Origin: Rhodococcus qingshengii
GTDB taxonomy: Bacteria; Actinomycetota; Actinomycetes; Mycobacteriales; Mycobacteriaceae
Direction: 5' to 3'
NCBI RefSeq assembly: GCF_021025955.1
Contig: NZ_JAJNCL010000002.1
Span: 485,626 to 549,625, forward strand
Length of the DNA stretch: 64,000 nt
Part shown: positions 1 to 10,198 of the stretch, in pieces
How positions within the stretch are numbered: position 1 is the first letter of the stretch
Layout: each line of letters opens with the position of its first letter
Notes under the pieces: generated by a model
Databases searched by the model: none
Told to the model about the DNA's origin: nothing
The model's input: the letters and a program-made list of their open reading frames with translations, nothing else
Program-made: the position numbers and the translations under genes

Positions 1-414
1 GCCGCCGGCAGCGGGAACCCAGTCGAGATCGACGTCGATCAGTTCGGTGATGGAATCGATGAACATCTGCGCCGGCAGTTCGGGCATGGCGAGACGGCGC
101 GCAGATGCTGCGAAACGCTCGGCGTTGGCCTCGACGCGGAACGAGCTGATCTCGCCACCCGGCTGACGGTATGCCTTGAGGCCCTCGAAAATGGCCTGTC
201 CGTAGTGCAAAACCATTGCGGCGGGATCGAGCTCGATGTTTCCGTAGGGCAACACCTGGGCGTCGTGCCAGCCCTTGCCCGCGGTGTAGTCGATCGAGAC
301 CATGTGGTCGGTGAAGTGCCGCCCGAAGCCGGGCGCCGCCAAAATGTCACGGCGCTCGGCGTCGGACTTCGGGGACGAGCTCTGAACACGAACGAAATCG
401 GCGGCACCTGTCAT
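1..414 (-). CDS. ilvE: Branched-chain amino acid aminotransferase (N-terminal part, gene runs off the left edge)
   Basis: The minus-strand frame from the ATG at 414 stays open to base 1 and encodes the first 138 residues. It contains the segments [24 protein letters not shown] and [15 protein letters not shown], typical of class IV PLP-dependent branched-chain aminotransferases. The enzyme interconverts Leu/Ile/Val and their 2-oxoacids with glutamate/2-oxoglutarate in the cytoplasm. The catalytic lysine lies in the missing C-terminal part. The gene is 32 bp downstream of gcvT on the same strand, so co-transcription is likely; this neighbour pair is conserved in mycobacteria. Identification is firm. 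Confidence 0.93.
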   Translation of the reverse strand, partial: MTGAADFVRVQSSSPKSDAERRDILAAPGFGRHFTDHMVSIDYTAGKGWHDAQVLPYGNIELDPAAMVLHYGQAIFEGLKAYRQPGGEISSFRVEANAERFAASARRLAMPELPAQMFIDSITELIDVDLDWVPAAGG

Positions 415-446
415 GGGCGCAATCCTATCGAACGTGAAAAAGCTCT

Positions 447-1547
447 CTACTTGGTGTTGGTCTCCACGAACGGAGGAGACACCACGACGCACCGAAGAGC
501 GCGACCGCGGACGTCGACTTCGATCTCGTCACCGGCTGCGATATTGGCGCCGGAATCCAGGAGCGCCAACGCAATTCCCACTTTGAGTGAGGGCGAGAAT
601 GTTCCGGAGGTGGTCTCGCCGATTGCCTCGCCGTCACGCAGAACACCGAGCCCGGCCCGCAGCACACCGCGGTCGAGAGCCTTGATCCCCCAGAGTTTGC
701 GGGCCGGACCGGCAGCCTTCTCGTCGGTCAGGGTCTCTTTGCCCCAGAATGTCGGCTTCTTCCAACCGATCGCCCATCCGCAGCGTGCTTCGAGCGGGGA
801 AATCTCGAGCGAAAGCTCGTGCCCGTGCAGCGGATAACCCATCTCGGTGCGAAGAGTGTCGCGGGCTCCGAGCCCGGCGGCCTGACCGCCCTCGGCGCGC
901 ACTGCTTCGAGAAGCGCACGGAACAACGGCTCGCTGTCCTCCCACCGTGGCAGTAGCTCGTACCCGACCTCACCGGTGTAACCGCTGCGGCACACACGCA
1001 CAGGCACGCCGTTCCATTCCGCGTCTTCGTACGCCATGTACTCGATCTCGGTGGGAAGTCCCAGAGCGGTCAGAACCGCCACCGATTTCGGCCCCTGCAC
1101 AGCCAACACGCCGTAGGCACGATGCTGATCCTCGACGGTGATTCCGTCCGGTGCTACAGCGACCAGGGCCGCAACGACGTCCGCGGTGTTGGCCGCATTC
1201 GGGACGAGGAAGATCTCCTCGTCGCTGACGTAGTACGCGATGAGGTCGTCGATGACGCCACCGGACTCGTTGCAGCACAACGTGTACTGAGCCTTACCCG
1301 GCCCGATCTTGTTCAGATCGTTGGTCAGCGCGGAGTTCACGAATTCCGCGGCGCCCGCCCCACGCACGACGGCCTTGCCGAGGTGACTGACGTCGAAGAG
1401 TCCGACATTCTCACGCACAGAGGTGTGTTCAGCCACGACCCCGGCGTAGGAAACCGGCATCTGCCACCCCCCGAACGGCGCGAACGTCGCGCCGAGTTCG
1501 ACGTGGACGGGGTGGATCGGGCCCTGCAACAGTTGTTCGTCGGTCAT
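447..1547 (-). CDS. gcvT: Aminomethyltransferase, glycine cleavage system T protein
   Basis: The 366-residue product transfers the aminomethyl carbon from lipoylated GcvH to tetrahydrofolate, releasing ammonia. Diagnostic stretches are the N-terminal [13 protein letters not shown], the segment [15 protein letters not shown], and [13 protein letters not shown] in the folate-binding core; the C-terminal barrel ends in VVSPPFVE. An in-frame ATG lies 12 codons upstream at 1583, but the family's start fits [10 protein letters not shown] at 1547. Length is normal for the family. It is divergent from pepA across about 160 bp, and ilvE follows on the same strand. No glycine riboswitch is visible upstream. 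Confidence 0.93.
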   Translation of the reverse strand: MTDEQLLQGPIHPVHVELGATFAPFGGWQMPVSYAGVVAEHTSVRENVGLFDVSHLGKAVVRGAGAAEFVNSALTNDLNKIGPGKAQYTLCCNESGGVIDDLIAYYVSDEEIFLVPNAANTADVVAALVAVAPDGITVEDQHRAYGVLAVQGPKSVAVLTALGLPTEIEYMAYEDAEWNGVPVRVCRSGYTGEVGYELLPRWEDSEPLFRALLEAVRAEGGQAAGLGARDTLRTEMGYPLHGHELSLEISPLEARCGWAIGWKKPTFWGKETLTDEKAAGPARKLWGIKALDRGVLRAGLGVLRDGEAIGETTSGTFSPSLKVGIALALLDSGANIAAGDEIEVDVRGRALRCVVVSPPFVETNTK

Positions 1548-1705
1548 GGTCCACAACCTATCGGACTTCGCCGATCGAAACATGTCCGCAGCGAGAGCTC
1601 ACCCGGCCGAGACGATCGCCCGTCCACAAACTGCAAAGGGCCTAACATCGACTCAGGCATCCGCCAGAACCGGACGCATCGCACACTCACCTCACAGGAG
1701 ACACC

Positions 1706-3223
1706 TTGAGCACTCGCACAGCCCGATCGTTGGGACCCGACCTCGTTCTCGCCGGCACAGTCGCCAAGCGCGCAGAGATATTGGTCGTCGGCCTGACGTC
1801 GGGTCCGGACGGCCCCGAAATCGCACTCAGCGAAGGCATCGTCGACGAGGACGTGCTCGCCGAGATCCTCGACAGCCTCATCGCCGTCGGCGCCACCGGC
1901 AAGCCCGAGCAGCTCACTCGCGTCCCGGCACCGAGCGCGCTGTCGGTCACCAGCGTCCTCGCCGTCGGACTCGGCTCCGCCGACAAGCTCGGCAGTGAGC
2001 AGATCCGCAAGTCCGCCGGCGCTGCAGCTCGCTCGCTGTCCGGCATCGACACCGTCGCGACCACGCTCTCGATCCTCGACCTCGGTGCCGCTGCCGAGGG
2101 ATTTGCGTTGGGCGCGTACAGCTTCACCGAATTCAAGTCGTCCATGACGGCTCCCGGTCCTGATTCGCAGCCACTCGCCCGCGTCGAACTTCTGGTGCCC
2201 TCGCCGCGCACGAAGGAGACCAAGGCAACGCTGGCACGGTCCGCTGCCATCGCCGAAGCCGTCGCCACCGCACGCGAGTTCGTCAACACTCCCCCGAGCC
2301 ACCTCTACCCTGCCGAGTTCGCCGCGCGTGCCAAGGCACTGGGCGTCGAGGCCGGGCTCACCGTCCAGGTTCTCGACGAGAAGGCACTCGAGAAGGGTGG
2401 CTACGGCGGAATCATCGGCGTCGGCAAGGGCTCGTCACGCCAGCCGCGTCTCGTCCGCCTCGAATACGCGTCGAAGAAGCGTGGGGCTCGCAAGGTCGCG
2501 CTGGTGGGTAAGGGCATCACCTTCGACACCGGCGGAATCTCCATCAAACCCGCCGCCGGTATGGAGAACATGACCTCGGACATGGGCGGCGCCGCAGCCG
2601 TCATCTCCACCGTCGTGCTCGCCGCCAAGCTCGGCCTGCCCGTCAACGTCGTCGCATACGTTCCGATGGCCGAGAACATGCCGTCCGCGACCGCGCAGCG
2701 TCCCGGCGACGTGCTGACCCAGTACGGCGGAATCACCATCGAGGTCGTCAACACCGACGCCGAGGGCCGTTTGATTCTTGCCGACGCGATGGTTCGCGCG
2801 GGTGAGGACAACCCCGACTACATGATCGACACCGCCACCCTGACCGGTGCGCAGATGGTCGCGCTCGGCAACCGCACCCCCGGAGTCATGGGCACCGACG
2901 AGTTCCGTGACCGCGTCGCCTCCATCTCGCAGAGCGTCGGCGAGAACGGCTGGGCCATGCCGCTGCCCGAAGAACTGCGCGGAGATCTCGACTCCAAGGT
3001 TGCCGACATGGCCAATGTCACCCCGCACCGCTGGGGCGGCATGCTGGCCGCAGCTCACTACCTCAAGGAATTCGTTCCCGAGGGTGTCCAGTGGGCGCAC
3101 ATCGACGTCGCGGGTCCGGCGTACAACACGTCAGGGCCGTGGGGTTACACCGGCAAGGGCGGTACCGGCGTTCCCGTTCGCACGATGATCTCTGTCCTGG
3201 AGGACATTGCGGTCAACGGCTGA
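1706..3223 (+). CDS. pepA: Leucyl aminopeptidase (M17 family)
   Basis: This is a 505-residue cytosolic dinuclear-metal aminopeptidase that removes N-terminal residues from peptides. The C-terminal catalytic half shows the metal and active-site motifs [14 protein letters not shown] (about residues 269-282), MGGAAAV, and the family signature NTDAEGRL (about 350-357). The N-terminal half is the usual variable macrodomain-like part. The start is a TTG at 1706 preceded by CAGGAGA at about 1695-1701. It is the ortholog of mycobacterial pepB in the same gene order. A long inverted repeat begins 5 bp past the stop and probably ends transcription. Confidence 0.95.
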   Translation: MSTRTARSLGPDLVLAGTVAKRAEILVVGLTSGPDGPEIALSEGIVDEDVLAEILDSLIAVGATGKPEQLTRVPAPSALSVTSVLAVGLGSADKLGSEQIRKSAGAAARSLSGIDTVATTLSILDLGAAAEGFALGAYSFTEFKSSMTAPGPDSQPLARVELLVPSPRTKETKATLARSAAIAEAVATAREFVNTPPSHLYPAEFAARAKALGVEAGLTVQVLDEKALEKGGYGGIIGVGKGSSRQPRLVRLEYASKKRGARKVALVGKGITFDTGGISIKPAAGMENMTSDMGGAAAVISTVVLAAKLGLPVNVVAYVPMAENMPSATAQRPGDVLTQYGGITIEVVNTDAEGRLILADAMVRAGEDNPDYMIDTATLTGAQMVALGNRTPGVMGTDEFRDRVASISQSVGENGWAMPLPEELRGDLDSKVADMANVTPHRWGGMLAAAHYLKEFVPEGVQWAHIDVAGPAYNTSGPWGYTGKGGTGVPVRTMISVLEDIAVNG

Positions 3224-3228
3224 CCACT

Positions 3229-3276
3229 TGCTGTGCGCCTTTATCAACCCCCCGCGGTTAATAAAGGCGCACAGCA
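3229..3276. repeat. 48-bp palindromic repeat, copy 1 (probable bidirectional terminator)
   Basis: Two 21-nt arms (3229-3249 and 3256-3276) are inverted with a single mismatch around a 6-nt loop. The arms read TGCTGTGCGCCTTTA... and the complement. It fills the gap between the convergent ends of pepA (3223) and the unknown gene ending at 3279. A second copy with nearly the same arms and a different loop lies at 8617-8664. Position fits a two-way terminator; the near identity of the arms suggests a genome-wide repeat family. Confidence 0.85.
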
Positions 3277-3278
3277 GT

Positions 3279-3629
3279 TCAGGCACCGTCGCGCAATTCC
3301 TGCTCGCGGGCACGCTTGCGTTCGATGCGCTTACGCTCGTCGTGGTCGCGCATACGCTGCGGATATCCCGTTTTGCGGACGTCGTAGACAGGGATCTTCA
3401 AGTCCTGTCCCAATTTGCGGGCACCGCGTTCGCCGCCGACACGACGACGAGTCCACTCCCCGTCCTTTGCGACGAGGACGACGGTCACCTCGGTCACCGT
3501 CGTCTGAGGTTCCACGTACGCCTCGACGCCCTCGTGTGAGTGCGCCCAGTTCGCCAGATGATCCGCATCACTTTGCGCTGCGGCCTGAGCCGCACTCGGC
3601 GGACGCTTGAAACGATCGAACAGTCCCAC
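3279..3629 (-). CDS. Conserved actinobacterial protein of unknown function
   Basis: The 116-residue protein begins MGLFDRFKRP and ends in a very basic helix (DHDERKRIERKRAREQELRDGA). The middle (about 40-75) has beta-strand-like alternation (TEVTVVLVAKDGEWTRRRV). No signal peptide, membrane segment or catalytic motif is visible. Codon use matches the neighbouring core genes. It is convergent with pepA and divergent from sucB, so it is probably a single-gene unit. Related short proteins are sometimes labelled oxidoreductase in actinobacterial genomes, but nothing here supports an enzyme function. Confidence 0.75.
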   Translation of the reverse strand: MGLFDRFKRPPSAAQAAAQSDADHLANWAHSHEGVEAYVEPQTTVTEVTVVLVAKDGEWTRRRVGGERGARKLGQDLKIPVYDVRKTGYPQRMRDHDERKRIERKRAREQELRDGA

Positions 3630-3994
3630 GGTCGTACCCTCCTCGGTACCGACGCCGCGGATGTACCCCGGCGATATGTCAAGTTTGCCAGGCGATGTCC
3701 GTTGTGCCTGCGCACGACATACCGTTTGGTCCGCTTACGACGTTACAACCGAACCCCCGACGCATACCTACTCGCCGGTAGCCGACACACCCGAAACGGA
3801 CGGCATCCCCCTCATCGGACACGCCCGGCGTATCAATGGAAAGATGAACGACGGTGACGCCGCGCCCGCGCGTCGACATCGGCAAAATAGCTACAAGTAG
3901 CCGCACGTCGCGCGCCACTCGAGCACAATGCATTACGACCACAAGTCGACAAAATTCAACAAACCCGAACACAACTGTCGAGGAGTCAAAAGAC
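3630..3994. other. Intergenic region upstream of sucB
   Basis: This 365-bp stretch separates divergent genes and presumably holds both promoters. An open frame runs into sucB from 3854, but it has no ribosome-binding site and E2 similarity begins only at 3995, so it is read as untranslated leader. No hairpin or operator was recognised. Confidence 0.5.
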
Positions 3995-5746
3995 ATGGCC
4001 TTCTCCGTCCAGATGCCAGCCCTAGGTGAGAGCGTCACCGAGGGAACTGTCACACGGTGGCTCAAGCAGGAAGGAGACACGGTCGAAGTCGACGAACCCT
4101 TGCTCGAAGTCTCCACGGACAAGGTCGACACCGAGATTCCGTCTCCCGTCGCCGGCGTCCTGACCAAGATCGTCGCGCAGGAAGACGACACCGTGGAAAT
4201 CGGTGGCGAGCTCGCCCAGATCGGTGAAGCCGGCGAAGCCGCAGCACCCGCGGAAGAGGCACCCGCCCCCGCCGCAGAGGAAGCTCCCGCCGAGGAAGCC
4301 CCGGCTGCCGAAGCTCCCACTGAAGAAGCTTCCGCTGCCGAGGCACCCGCTGCTTCCGGCAGTTCCGCTGAAGGTACCGCCGTGACGATGCCCGCCCTCG
4401 GCGAGTCCGTCACCGAAGGCACCGTCACCCGCTGGCTCAAGGCCGTCGGCGACGAAGTTGCCGTCGACGAGGCGCTGCTCGAAGTCTCGACCGACAAGGT
4501 CGACACCGAAATCCCGTCGCCCGTCGCCGGAATCCTGCTCGAGATCAATGCGCAGGAAGACGACACCGTCGAGATCGGTGGCCAGCTGGCCGTCGTCGGA
4601 TCCGGCGCACCCGCCGCGGCTCCGGCACCCAAGGCCGCTCCGGCCGCACCCGCAGCGCCGCCCGCCCCAAAGGCTGAGGCCCCGAAGGCCGAAGCACCCA
4701 AGGCTGAGGCACCGAAGACTGAAGCACCCAAGGCTGCGGCCGCACCGAAGCCCGCTGCGGCTCCCGCACCGGCGGCTGCACCCGCGACTTCGGGTGACAG
4801 CAGCCCGTACGTCACCCCGCTCGTGCGCAAGCTCGCAACGGACAACGGCGTCGACCTCACCACCGTCACCGGCACCGGCGTCGGCGGCCGCATCCGCAAG
4901 CAGGATGTGCTCGCCGCAGCGGAGGCCAAGAAGGCACCCGCAGCCGCTGCTCCTGCTGCTGCAGCTCCCGCAGCCGCACCGGCTGCCTCCGCAGCTGCAG
5001 GCGTCCGACCGGAACTGGCACACCTGCGCGGAACCACGCAGAAGGCCAACCGTATTCGGCAGATCACGGCCACCAAGACACGCGAGTCGCTACAGAACAC
5101 CGCTCAGCTCACGCAGACCTTCGAGGTCGACGTCACCAAGATCGTCGCCCTGCGGGCCCGTGCCAAGGCCGGCTTCATCGAGCGCGAAGGCGTCAACCTG
5201 ACGTTCCTCCCGTTCTTCGCCAAGGCAGTCGTCGAGGCACTGAAGTCGCACCCGAACATCAACGCCAGCTACGACGAGGCCGCCAAGCAGATCACCTACT
5301 ACGACGCTGAGCACCTCGGCATCGCAGTAGACACCGATCAGGGCTTGCTCTCCCCCGTCATCCACAACGCCGGCGATCTCGGCCTTGCCGGTTTGGCTCG
5401 CGCCATCGCCGACATTGCGAAGCGTGCACGCTCGGGTGGCCTGAAGCCGGACGAGCTCTCGGGTGGAACCTTCACCATCACCAACATCGGCAGCCAGGGC
5501 GCGCTGTTCGACACCCCGATCCTGGTACCGCCGCAGGCGGCCATGCTCGGAACCGGCGCGATCGTCAAGCGCCCGATGGTGGTCACCGACGAGAACGGCA
5601 ACGAGTCCATCGGCGTTCGCTCGATGATCTACTTGCCGCTGACCTACGATCACCGTCTGGTCGACGGCGCCGACGCCGGCCGATTCCTCACCACTGTGAA
5701 GCAGCGGTTGGAAGAAGCCTCGTTCGAAGCTGATCTGGGCCTGTAA
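3995..5746 (+). CDS. sucB: Dihydrolipoamide acyltransferase E2 (pyruvate/2-oxoglutarate dehydrogenase complex)
   Basis: The 583-residue E2 core subunit carries acyl groups on lipoyl-lysine and passes them to CoA. Two lipoyl domains are visible (about 1-76 and 118-196), each with the lipoylation motif [15 protein letters not shown], separated by Ala/Pro/Glu-rich linkers. A peripheral subunit-binding domain ([17 protein letters not shown]...GRIRKQDVL, about 271-310) and the catalytic acyltransferase domain with [13 protein letters not shown] near the C-terminus follow. The start [13 protein letters not shown] at 3995 has GAGGAG at about 3980. It lies just ahead of lipB-lipA, whose products make its cofactor. 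In mycobacteria the ortholog serves pyruvate dehydrogenase and peroxide defence. Confidence 0.96.
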   Translation: MAFSVQMPALGESVTEGTVTRWLKQEGDTVEVDEPLLEVSTDKVDTEIPSPVAGVLTKIVAQEDDTVEIGGELAQIGEAGEAAAPAEEAPAPAAEEAPAEEAPAAEAPTEEASAAEAPAASGSSAEGTAVTMPALGESVTEGTVTRWLKAVGDEVAVDEALLEVSTDKVDTEIPSPVAGILLEINAQEDDTVEIGGQLAVVGSGAPAAAPAPKAAPAAPAAPPAPKAEAPKAEAPKAEAPKTEAPKAAAAPKPAAAPAPAAAPATSGDSSPYVTPLVRKLATDNGVDLTTVTGTGVGGRIRKQDVLAAAEAKKAPAAAAPAAAAPAAAPAASAAAGVRPELAHLRGTTQKANRIRQITATKTRESLQNTAQLTQTFEVDVTKIVALRARAKAGFIEREGVNLTFLPFFAKAVVEALKSHPNINASYDEAAKQITYYDAEHLGIAVDTDQGLLSPVIHNAGDLGLAGLARAIADIAKRARSGGLKPDELSGGTFTITNIGSQGALFDTPILVPPQAAMLGTGAIVKRPMVVTDENGNESIGVRSMIYLPLTYDHRLVDGADAGRFLTTVKQRLEEASFEADLGL

Positions 5747-5761
5747 GCAACCGCTCGGCTG

Positions 5762-5804
5762 GCCGGGGCGTCATCTCCATCAGGAGGTGGCGCCCCGGCT
5801 TTTT
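5762..5804 (+). terminator. Rho-independent terminator of sucB
   Basis: A 17-bp stem (5762-5778 with 5783-5799; two G-U pairs) closes a 4-nt ATCA loop and is followed at once by TTTTT (5800-5804). It starts 15 bp after the sucB stop, a textbook intrinsic terminator and unusually clear for a high-GC genome. Confidence 0.93.
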
Positions 5805-5866
5805 CAGTACGGTCGGATATACACGGTCGGATATCGAAGCAGGCTGAATCGAAGGAGGCTTTCCGA

Positions 5867-6754
5867 ATGCGAGTAGTCATCGCCGGCTCGTCCGGTTTGA
5901 TCGGAACGGCCTTGGTGTCATCGTTGCGCTCCGACAACCACGACGTCGTACGTCTCGTGCGACGCTCGACCGCTGGACCCGACGAATCGCGTTGGGACCC
6001 GGACCAGGACCGTCTGGACCTCTCCGTCCTGAAAGGCGCTGACGCCGTCGTGAACCTTTGTGGTGTCGGCATCGGAGACAAACGGTGGTCGGGTTCCTAC
6101 AAGCAAGCGATCCGTGACAGCCGCATAGTTGCCACCGATGTCTTGGCCGAAGCTGTCGCGAGCCAGAAGGTTCCCGTCCTCGCCAACGCCAGCGCCGTCG
6201 GCTATTACGGCGACACCGGCGACAAGATCGTGGACGAGGATTCGCCGGCAGGCACCGACTTTCTCGCCACGACGTGTCGAGACTGGGAACTTGCCACCGA
6301 GCCCGCGCGCAGGGCGGGTGCCCGCGTCGTCAATCTGCGCTCGGGCGTCGTGATTTCACCCCACGGCGGCATGCTCGGTCGGCTTCGGCGGATCTATTCG
6401 TTCGGCCTCGGTGGGCGACTGGGCAACGGTCGTCAGTACTTTCCGTGGATCTCACTCGAGGACGAGTGCGACGCAATAAAGTTCGCGCTCACAAATCCCG
6501 AACTCTCCGGTCCCGTCAACCTGACCGGTCCGACCCCTGTCACCAACGCCCAGTTCAACGACGCCATGTCTCGCGCAGTTCACCGCCCGGCGCCGTGGAT
6601 CGTTCCCGGGTTCGCTCTCGAAGCCTTGATCGGAGAATTCGCTAAAAGCGGCATCCTCGGCGGCCAGCGCGCCATTCCCGCAGCGTTGGAGAAGGCGGGA
6701 TTCTCCTTCCGCCACAACACGATCGGCGAAGCGCTGGCGGCCGCACTGGGTTAA
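5867..6754 (+). CDS. SDR39U1-type NAD(P)-dependent epimerase/sugar-nucleotide-like protein
   Basis: The 295-residue product starts with the dinucleotide-binding motif [18 protein letters not shown] (GxxGxxG) and contains [25 protein letters not shown] (YYG active-site region) and the C-terminal DUF1731-like block (about 240-290). This is the TIGR01777 family. The substrate is unknown. The mycobacterial ortholog sits in the same place between the E2 gene and lipB. lipB starts 29 bp downstream, so the two probably share a transcript. Confidence 0.88.
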   Translation: MRVVIAGSSGLIGTALVSSLRSDNHDVVRLVRRSTAGPDESRWDPDQDRLDLSVLKGADAVVNLCGVGIGDKRWSGSYKQAIRDSRIVATDVLAEAVASQKVPVLANASAVGYYGDTGDKIVDEDSPAGTDFLATTCRDWELATEPARRAGARVVNLRSGVVISPHGGMLGRLRRIYSFGLGGRLGNGRQYFPWISLEDECDAIKFALTNPELSGPVNLTGPTPVTNAQFNDAMSRAVHRPAPWIVPGFALEALIGEFAKSGILGGQRAIPAALEKAGFSFRHNTIGEALAAALG

Positions 6755-6783
6755 GTCCGAAGTCGGGCGTAATCTCTACTTCC

Positions 6784-7545
6784 ATGAGCAGCGCTGCCGT
6801 TTCCGCCCGGTTCTCGAAACTGCCGATCGCCGTCGAGCAACTCGGATCGATCGACTACAACGCCGCGTGGGACCGTCAGCGTGAGCTCGCGGCAACGCGG
6901 GCAGACGACATCGGGCCGGACACGCTACTGCTCCTCGAACATCCCCCGGTGTACACGGCTGGGCGACGCACGGAACCGGAAGATCGACCTGTCGACGGCA
7001 CACCGGTCATCGATGTCGACCGCGGCGGGAAGATCACCTGGCACGGCCCCGGTCAACTGGTCGGGTACCCGATCGTAAAACTGGCCGAGCCCATCGACGT
7101 GGTGCGATATGTACGACGCATCGAAGAAGCACTGATCACGGTGTGCACGGACCTCGGCCTGAACTGCGGGCGCATCGACGGCCGCTCGGGCGTCTGGCTG
7201 CCCGCCGAGCTCGCCAACGGGGAGTGGAAGCCCGAACGCAAGGTGTCAGCCATCGGTGTTCGCGTTCAACGGGGTGTCGCGCTGCACGGTTTCGCCCTGA
7301 ACTGCAATTCGGTGCTGACCGGATTCGACAACATCATTCCCTGCGGCATCCGTGACGCCGGGGTGACGACGCTGTCACACGAACTCGGTCGCGACGTCAC
7401 AGTGGACGAGGTCACTCCCGCCGTCACCATGGCCGTGATCGCTGCCCTCGACGGAACCATGCCCGTCACCGAACGCAACGTCGAGCGCGTCACCGTCGAA
7501 AGCGCCTCGCCTACTCCGACTTTTACTACCGTTCAGTACAGCTGA
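6784..7545 (+). CDS. lipB: Lipoyl(octanoyl) transferase
   Basis: The protein (253 residues) moves octanoyl groups from octanoyl-ACP to the lipoyl domains of E2 and GcvH. Visible motifs are [10 protein letters not shown], the substrate-binding block [19 protein letters not shown] (about 78-96), the catalytic lysine region [21 protein letters not shown] and the catalytic cysteine region IIPCGI. The C-terminus is about 20 residues longer than typical and looks unstructured. The next gene, lipA, starts 51 bp downstream and converts its product to lipoate. Confidence 0.95.
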   Translation: MSSAAVSARFSKLPIAVEQLGSIDYNAAWDRQRELAATRADDIGPDTLLLLEHPPVYTAGRRTEPEDRPVDGTPVIDVDRGGKITWHGPGQLVGYPIVKLAEPIDVVRYVRRIEEALITVCTDLGLNCGRIDGRSGVWLPAELANGEWKPERKVSAIGVRVQRGVALHGFALNCNSVLTGFDNIIPCGIRDAGVTTLSHELGRDVTVDEVTPAVTMAVIAALDGTMPVTERNVERVTVESASPTPTFTTVQYS

Positions 7546-7596
7546 CGGGCTCGCCCGAACCCCGTTGCAGTAATCACCGGGCGTAGGATCGTCCCC

Positions 7597-8607
7597 GTGA
7601 CTATCGCCCCAGAAGGACGTAAGCTGCTCCGCCTCGAAATCCGAAACGCGGAGACGCCCATCGAACGCAAACCCAACTGGATCAAGACCCGCGCAAAGAT
7701 GGGCCCCGAGTACACGGAGCTCAAGGGCCTGGTCAAGCGTGAAGGTTTGCACACCGTCTGCGAGGAAGCGGGCTGCCCCAACATCTACGAATGCTGGGAA
7801 GACCGCGAAGCCACCTTCCTGATCGGCGGCGAGCAGTGCACACGCCGCTGCGACTTCTGCCAGATCGACACCGGCAAGCCCGAAGCCCTCGACCGCGACG
7901 AGCCCCGTCGCGTCGCCGAAAGCGTTCAAGCCATGGGACTTCGGTACTCCACGATCACCGGCGTCGCCCGCGACGACCTCCCCGACGGCGGCGCCTGGCT
8001 CTACGCCGAGACCGTTCGCAAGATCCACGAACTCAACCCGGGCACCGGCGTCGAGAATCTGGTTCCCGACTTCAATGGCAAGCCGGAACTGCTCGACGAG
8101 GTCTTCGCCTCACGCCCCGAGGTGCTCGCACACAACCTCGAGACCGTTCCCCGCATCTTCAAGCGGATCCGTCCGGCATTCCGGTACCAGCGCAGCCTCG
8201 ACGTCATCACCGCAGCACGCGACTACGGACTGGTCACCAAGTCCAACTTGATCCTCGGTATGGGCGAAACCCCTGAAGAGGTCACCGAGGCGATGGCAGA
8301 TCTCCACGCCGCCGGTTGTGACATCCTCACCATCACCCAGTACCTGCGCCCCTCGCCCCGGCACCACCCCGTCGAGCGGTGGGTCAAGCCCGAGGAGTTC
8401 GTCGCACACTCGAAGGCTGCAGAAGAGATGGGCTTCGCCGGCGTCATGGCCGGTCCGTTGGTTCGCTCGTCGTACCGCGCCGGCCGCCTGTATGCGCAGG
8501 CCATGGCACATCACGGCCGTGAACTTCCCGAGGCGCAGCGTCATCTCACCGAGGGCGGAGACGCTTCCCAGGAAGCCAGCTCACTCATGGCGCGCCTGAA
8601 TCGCTGA
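7597..8607 (+). CDS. lipA: Lipoyl synthase (radical SAM)
   Basis: The 336-residue enzyme inserts two sulfurs into protein-bound octanoate. The auxiliary cluster cysteines are at 55, 60 and 66 ([12 protein letters not shown]), the radical-SAM triad at 81, 85 and 88 (CTRRCDFC), and the RSSYRAG motif near the C-terminus supplies the serine ligand. The start is GTG at 7597. Its gene neighbours, lipB upstream and the E2 substrate gene sucB, make a functional lipoate island. A palindromic repeat follows the stop. Confidence 0.97.
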   Translation: MTIAPEGRKLLRLEIRNAETPIERKPNWIKTRAKMGPEYTELKGLVKREGLHTVCEEAGCPNIYECWEDREATFLIGGEQCTRRCDFCQIDTGKPEALDRDEPRRVAESVQAMGLRYSTITGVARDDLPDGGAWLYAETVRKIHELNPGTGVENLVPDFNGKPELLDEVFASRPEVLAHNLETVPRIFKRIRPAFRYQRSLDVITAARDYGLVTKSNLILGMGETPEEVTEAMADLHAAGCDILTITQYLRPSPRHHPVERWVKPEEFVAHSKAAEEMGFAGVMAGPLVRSSYRAGRLYAQAMAHHGRELPEAQRHLTEGGDASQEASSLMARLNR

Positions 8608-8616
8608 TCCACATTT

Positions 8617-8664
8617 TGCTGTGCGCCTTTATTAACCGCGGGCGGTTAGTAAAGGCGCACAGCA
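8617..8664. repeat. 48-bp palindromic repeat, copy 2
   Basis: Arms 8617-8637 and 8644-8664 are inverted with one mismatch, loop GCGGGC. The arm sequence is the same as in the copy at 3229-3276 apart from single bases, while the loops differ, so stem pairing appears to be what is kept. It lies 9 bp after lipA and 19 bp before the next start codon, so it may end lipA transcription or lower read-through. Confidence 0.85.
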
Positions 8665-8683
8665 ATGGACGTATCCTGGGTAC

Positions 8684-9439
8684 ATGGCGAACGGCAGCAA
8701 ATCCGGTAAGGGCAAACCCACCAAAGAGGCAAAGGCTGCAGCGAAGGCTGCCCGCAAGCAGGCTTCCAAGGAACGCAGAACTCAGCTCTGGCAGGCGTTC
8801 CAGATGCAGCGCAAGGACGACAAGCTCCTTCTGCCGCTGATGATCGGCACCCTGGTGGGTGCGGCTCTGGTCTTCTTCCTGGTCGGTCTCATCTGGGGCC
8901 TTCAGTGGTTCTTGCTTCCGATCGGCATCGTTCTCGGCCTCCTCGGCGCCTTCATCATCTTCGGTCGCCGCGTCCAGAAATCGGTGTACAAGAAGGCTGA
9001 GGGCCAGGCCGGCGCCGCCGCGTGGGCACTCGACAACATGCAGGGCGCGTGGCGCGTCACGAACGCCGTCGCCGGCACCACCCAGCTCGACGCCGTTCAC
9101 CGCGTTGTCGGACGGCCGGGTGTCATCCTCGTCGCAGAAGGTTCGCCGCAACGCGTCAAGGGCCTCCTCGCTCAGGAGAAGAAGAAGACTGCGCGCCTCA
9201 TCGGCGACACCCCGATCTACGACATCATCATCGGAAACGACGAGGGTCAGGTTCCGCTCTCGCAGCTCCAGCGCTACCTGAACAAGCTACCGCGCAACAT
9301 CGACACCAAGCGCATGGACAACATCGAAGGCCGACTCGCTGCGCTCAGCGCACGCGGCGGCGGAGCAGCGCTTCCCAAGGGACCGATGCCCGGAGGCGCG
9401 AAGATGAAGGGAATGCAGCGGACCATTCGTCGTCGCTGA
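8684..9439 (+). CDS. DUF4191 membrane protein
   Basis: The 251-residue protein has a lysine/alanine-rich cytoplasmic N-terminus (about 1-45), two adjacent transmembrane helices (about 50-72 and 75-95) and a soluble C-terminal domain (about 100-230), ending in a basic MKGMQRTIRRR tail. This architecture and its place after lipA match the conserved actinobacterial DUF4191 family. Function is unknown; a link with lipoate or membrane proteins is suggested only by gene order. A hairpin follows the stop. Confidence 0.88.
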   Translation: MANGSKSGKGKPTKEAKAAAKAARKQASKERRTQLWQAFQMQRKDDKLLLPLMIGTLVGAALVFFLVGLIWGLQWFLLPIGIVLGLLGAFIIFGRRVQKSVYKKAEGQAGAAAWALDNMQGAWRVTNAVAGTTQLDAVHRVVGRPGVILVAEGSPQRVKGLLAQEKKKTARLIGDTPIYDIIIGNDEGQVPLSQLQRYLNKLPRNIDTKRMDNIEGRLAALSARGGGAALPKGPMPGGAKMKGMQRTIRRR

Positions 9440-9459
9440 CACTCCCCCACAGCAAAACG

Positions 9460-9491
9460 AAAGACCCGGGCCCATACGGACCCGGGTCTTT
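9460..9491. terminator. Bidirectional terminator between DUF4191 and RDD genes
   Basis: A perfect 11-bp stem (AAAGACCCGGG at 9460-9470, complement at 9481-9491) with a 10-nt loop lies between the two convergent stops. It is flanked on both sides by pyrimidine-rich tracts (TCTTTCTTCG on plus, TCTTTCGTTTTG on minus). Confidence 0.85.
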
Positions 9492-9511
9492 CTTCGTTCG
9501 AGAAGTTCGTG

Positions 9512-9985
9512 TTAGCGCGACTTCACGAGCAAAGTGCCGGTCGCGCGGTCCTGCATACCGCGACCGTCGATGTCGGTGATCGTCGCGGGAATCACGAACA
9601 CGAGAAGTGCCTGACGCCCGAGCGCGCGCACGAAGCCCACTCGAATCGGGCCTTCGATTCGCGCGACCTGAAGTCCGAGAACGAATTGCCCCGGTGTGAA
9701 GTTGAACAGCGCCACGGTGACGACGCCGACAGCGAACCACACCATCAGCGTGATCGTGGAGGTCATACCGTCGAAGAAGTCACCGGTGATGAGCGAGGCC
9801 ACTCCCACGGCCATTACCCAATCCACCAACAGTGCGGCGATACGACGACCCGAACCGACCAGCGATCCGGGGCCCTCCTGGGGGAAGCCGAGAAACTCGC
9901 CGCGATAAGACTGCTCACGACCGTCCGCATTCTTCGGCAAAGCTGCTTCAGGCCCAGAGAGCCAAGTTCCGGTGATTCGTGCCAT
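9512..9985 (-). CDS. RDD-family membrane protein
   Basis: This 157-residue protein has the RDD-type opening (GSGRRIAALLVDWVMAVGVASLI, with the Arg...Asp pair in the first helix) and two further hydrophobic segments, three in all. The RDD family is a small polytopic group of unclear role, often linked to osmotic or transport functions. It is the ortholog of the small membrane gene next to glnA1 in mycobacteria. It is divergent from glnA across about 210 bp. Confidence 0.85.
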   Translation of the reverse strand: MARITGTWLSGPEAALPKNADGREQSYRGEFLGFPQEGPGSLVGSGRRIAALLVDWVMAVGVASLITGDFFDGMTSTITLMVWFAVGVVTVALFNFTPGQFVLGLQVARIEGPIRVGFVRALGRQALLVFVIPATITDIDGRGMQDRATGTLLVKSR

Positions 9986-10087
9986 GCTGTCCAGGATAGG
10001 CGTCGCAGCACCGTAGTCCAGATTTGCCGCGCTTTAACTGTGTGGCCGGTCACATGGACTTCGGAAATCCCCAGGATGCTGCGACGC

Positions 10088-10103
10088 GTAACACTGCCGA
10101 AAC
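10088..10103 (+). promoter_or_regulatory. Putative GlnR-binding box upstream of glnA
   Basis: GTAAC-ACTGCC-GAAAC matches the actinobacterial GlnR half-site pattern gTnAC-n6-GaAAC exactly, 96 bp before the glnA start. A TTGACG follows at 10110-10115 as a possible -35. This would put glnA under nitrogen control, as in other actinomycetes. A second box with normal spacing is not obvious; GTCAC at 10049 is only a half-match. Confidence 0.65.
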
Positions 10104-10198
10104 AAAGGGTTGACGAGCGGGCAACACCAGCTCCCTACCGTCTGCCTCGACGGATTCAACCGACATCACTTGGCTGAAGCGACTTAAGGAGCACAAGC

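Noticed and set aside
3679-5100. Long minus-strand frame of 473 codons rich in Ala/Gly/Ser
   Set aside because: It lies antisense to the Ala/Pro-rich linkers and lipoyl domains of sucB; the low-complexity protein is a shadow of high-GC codons.
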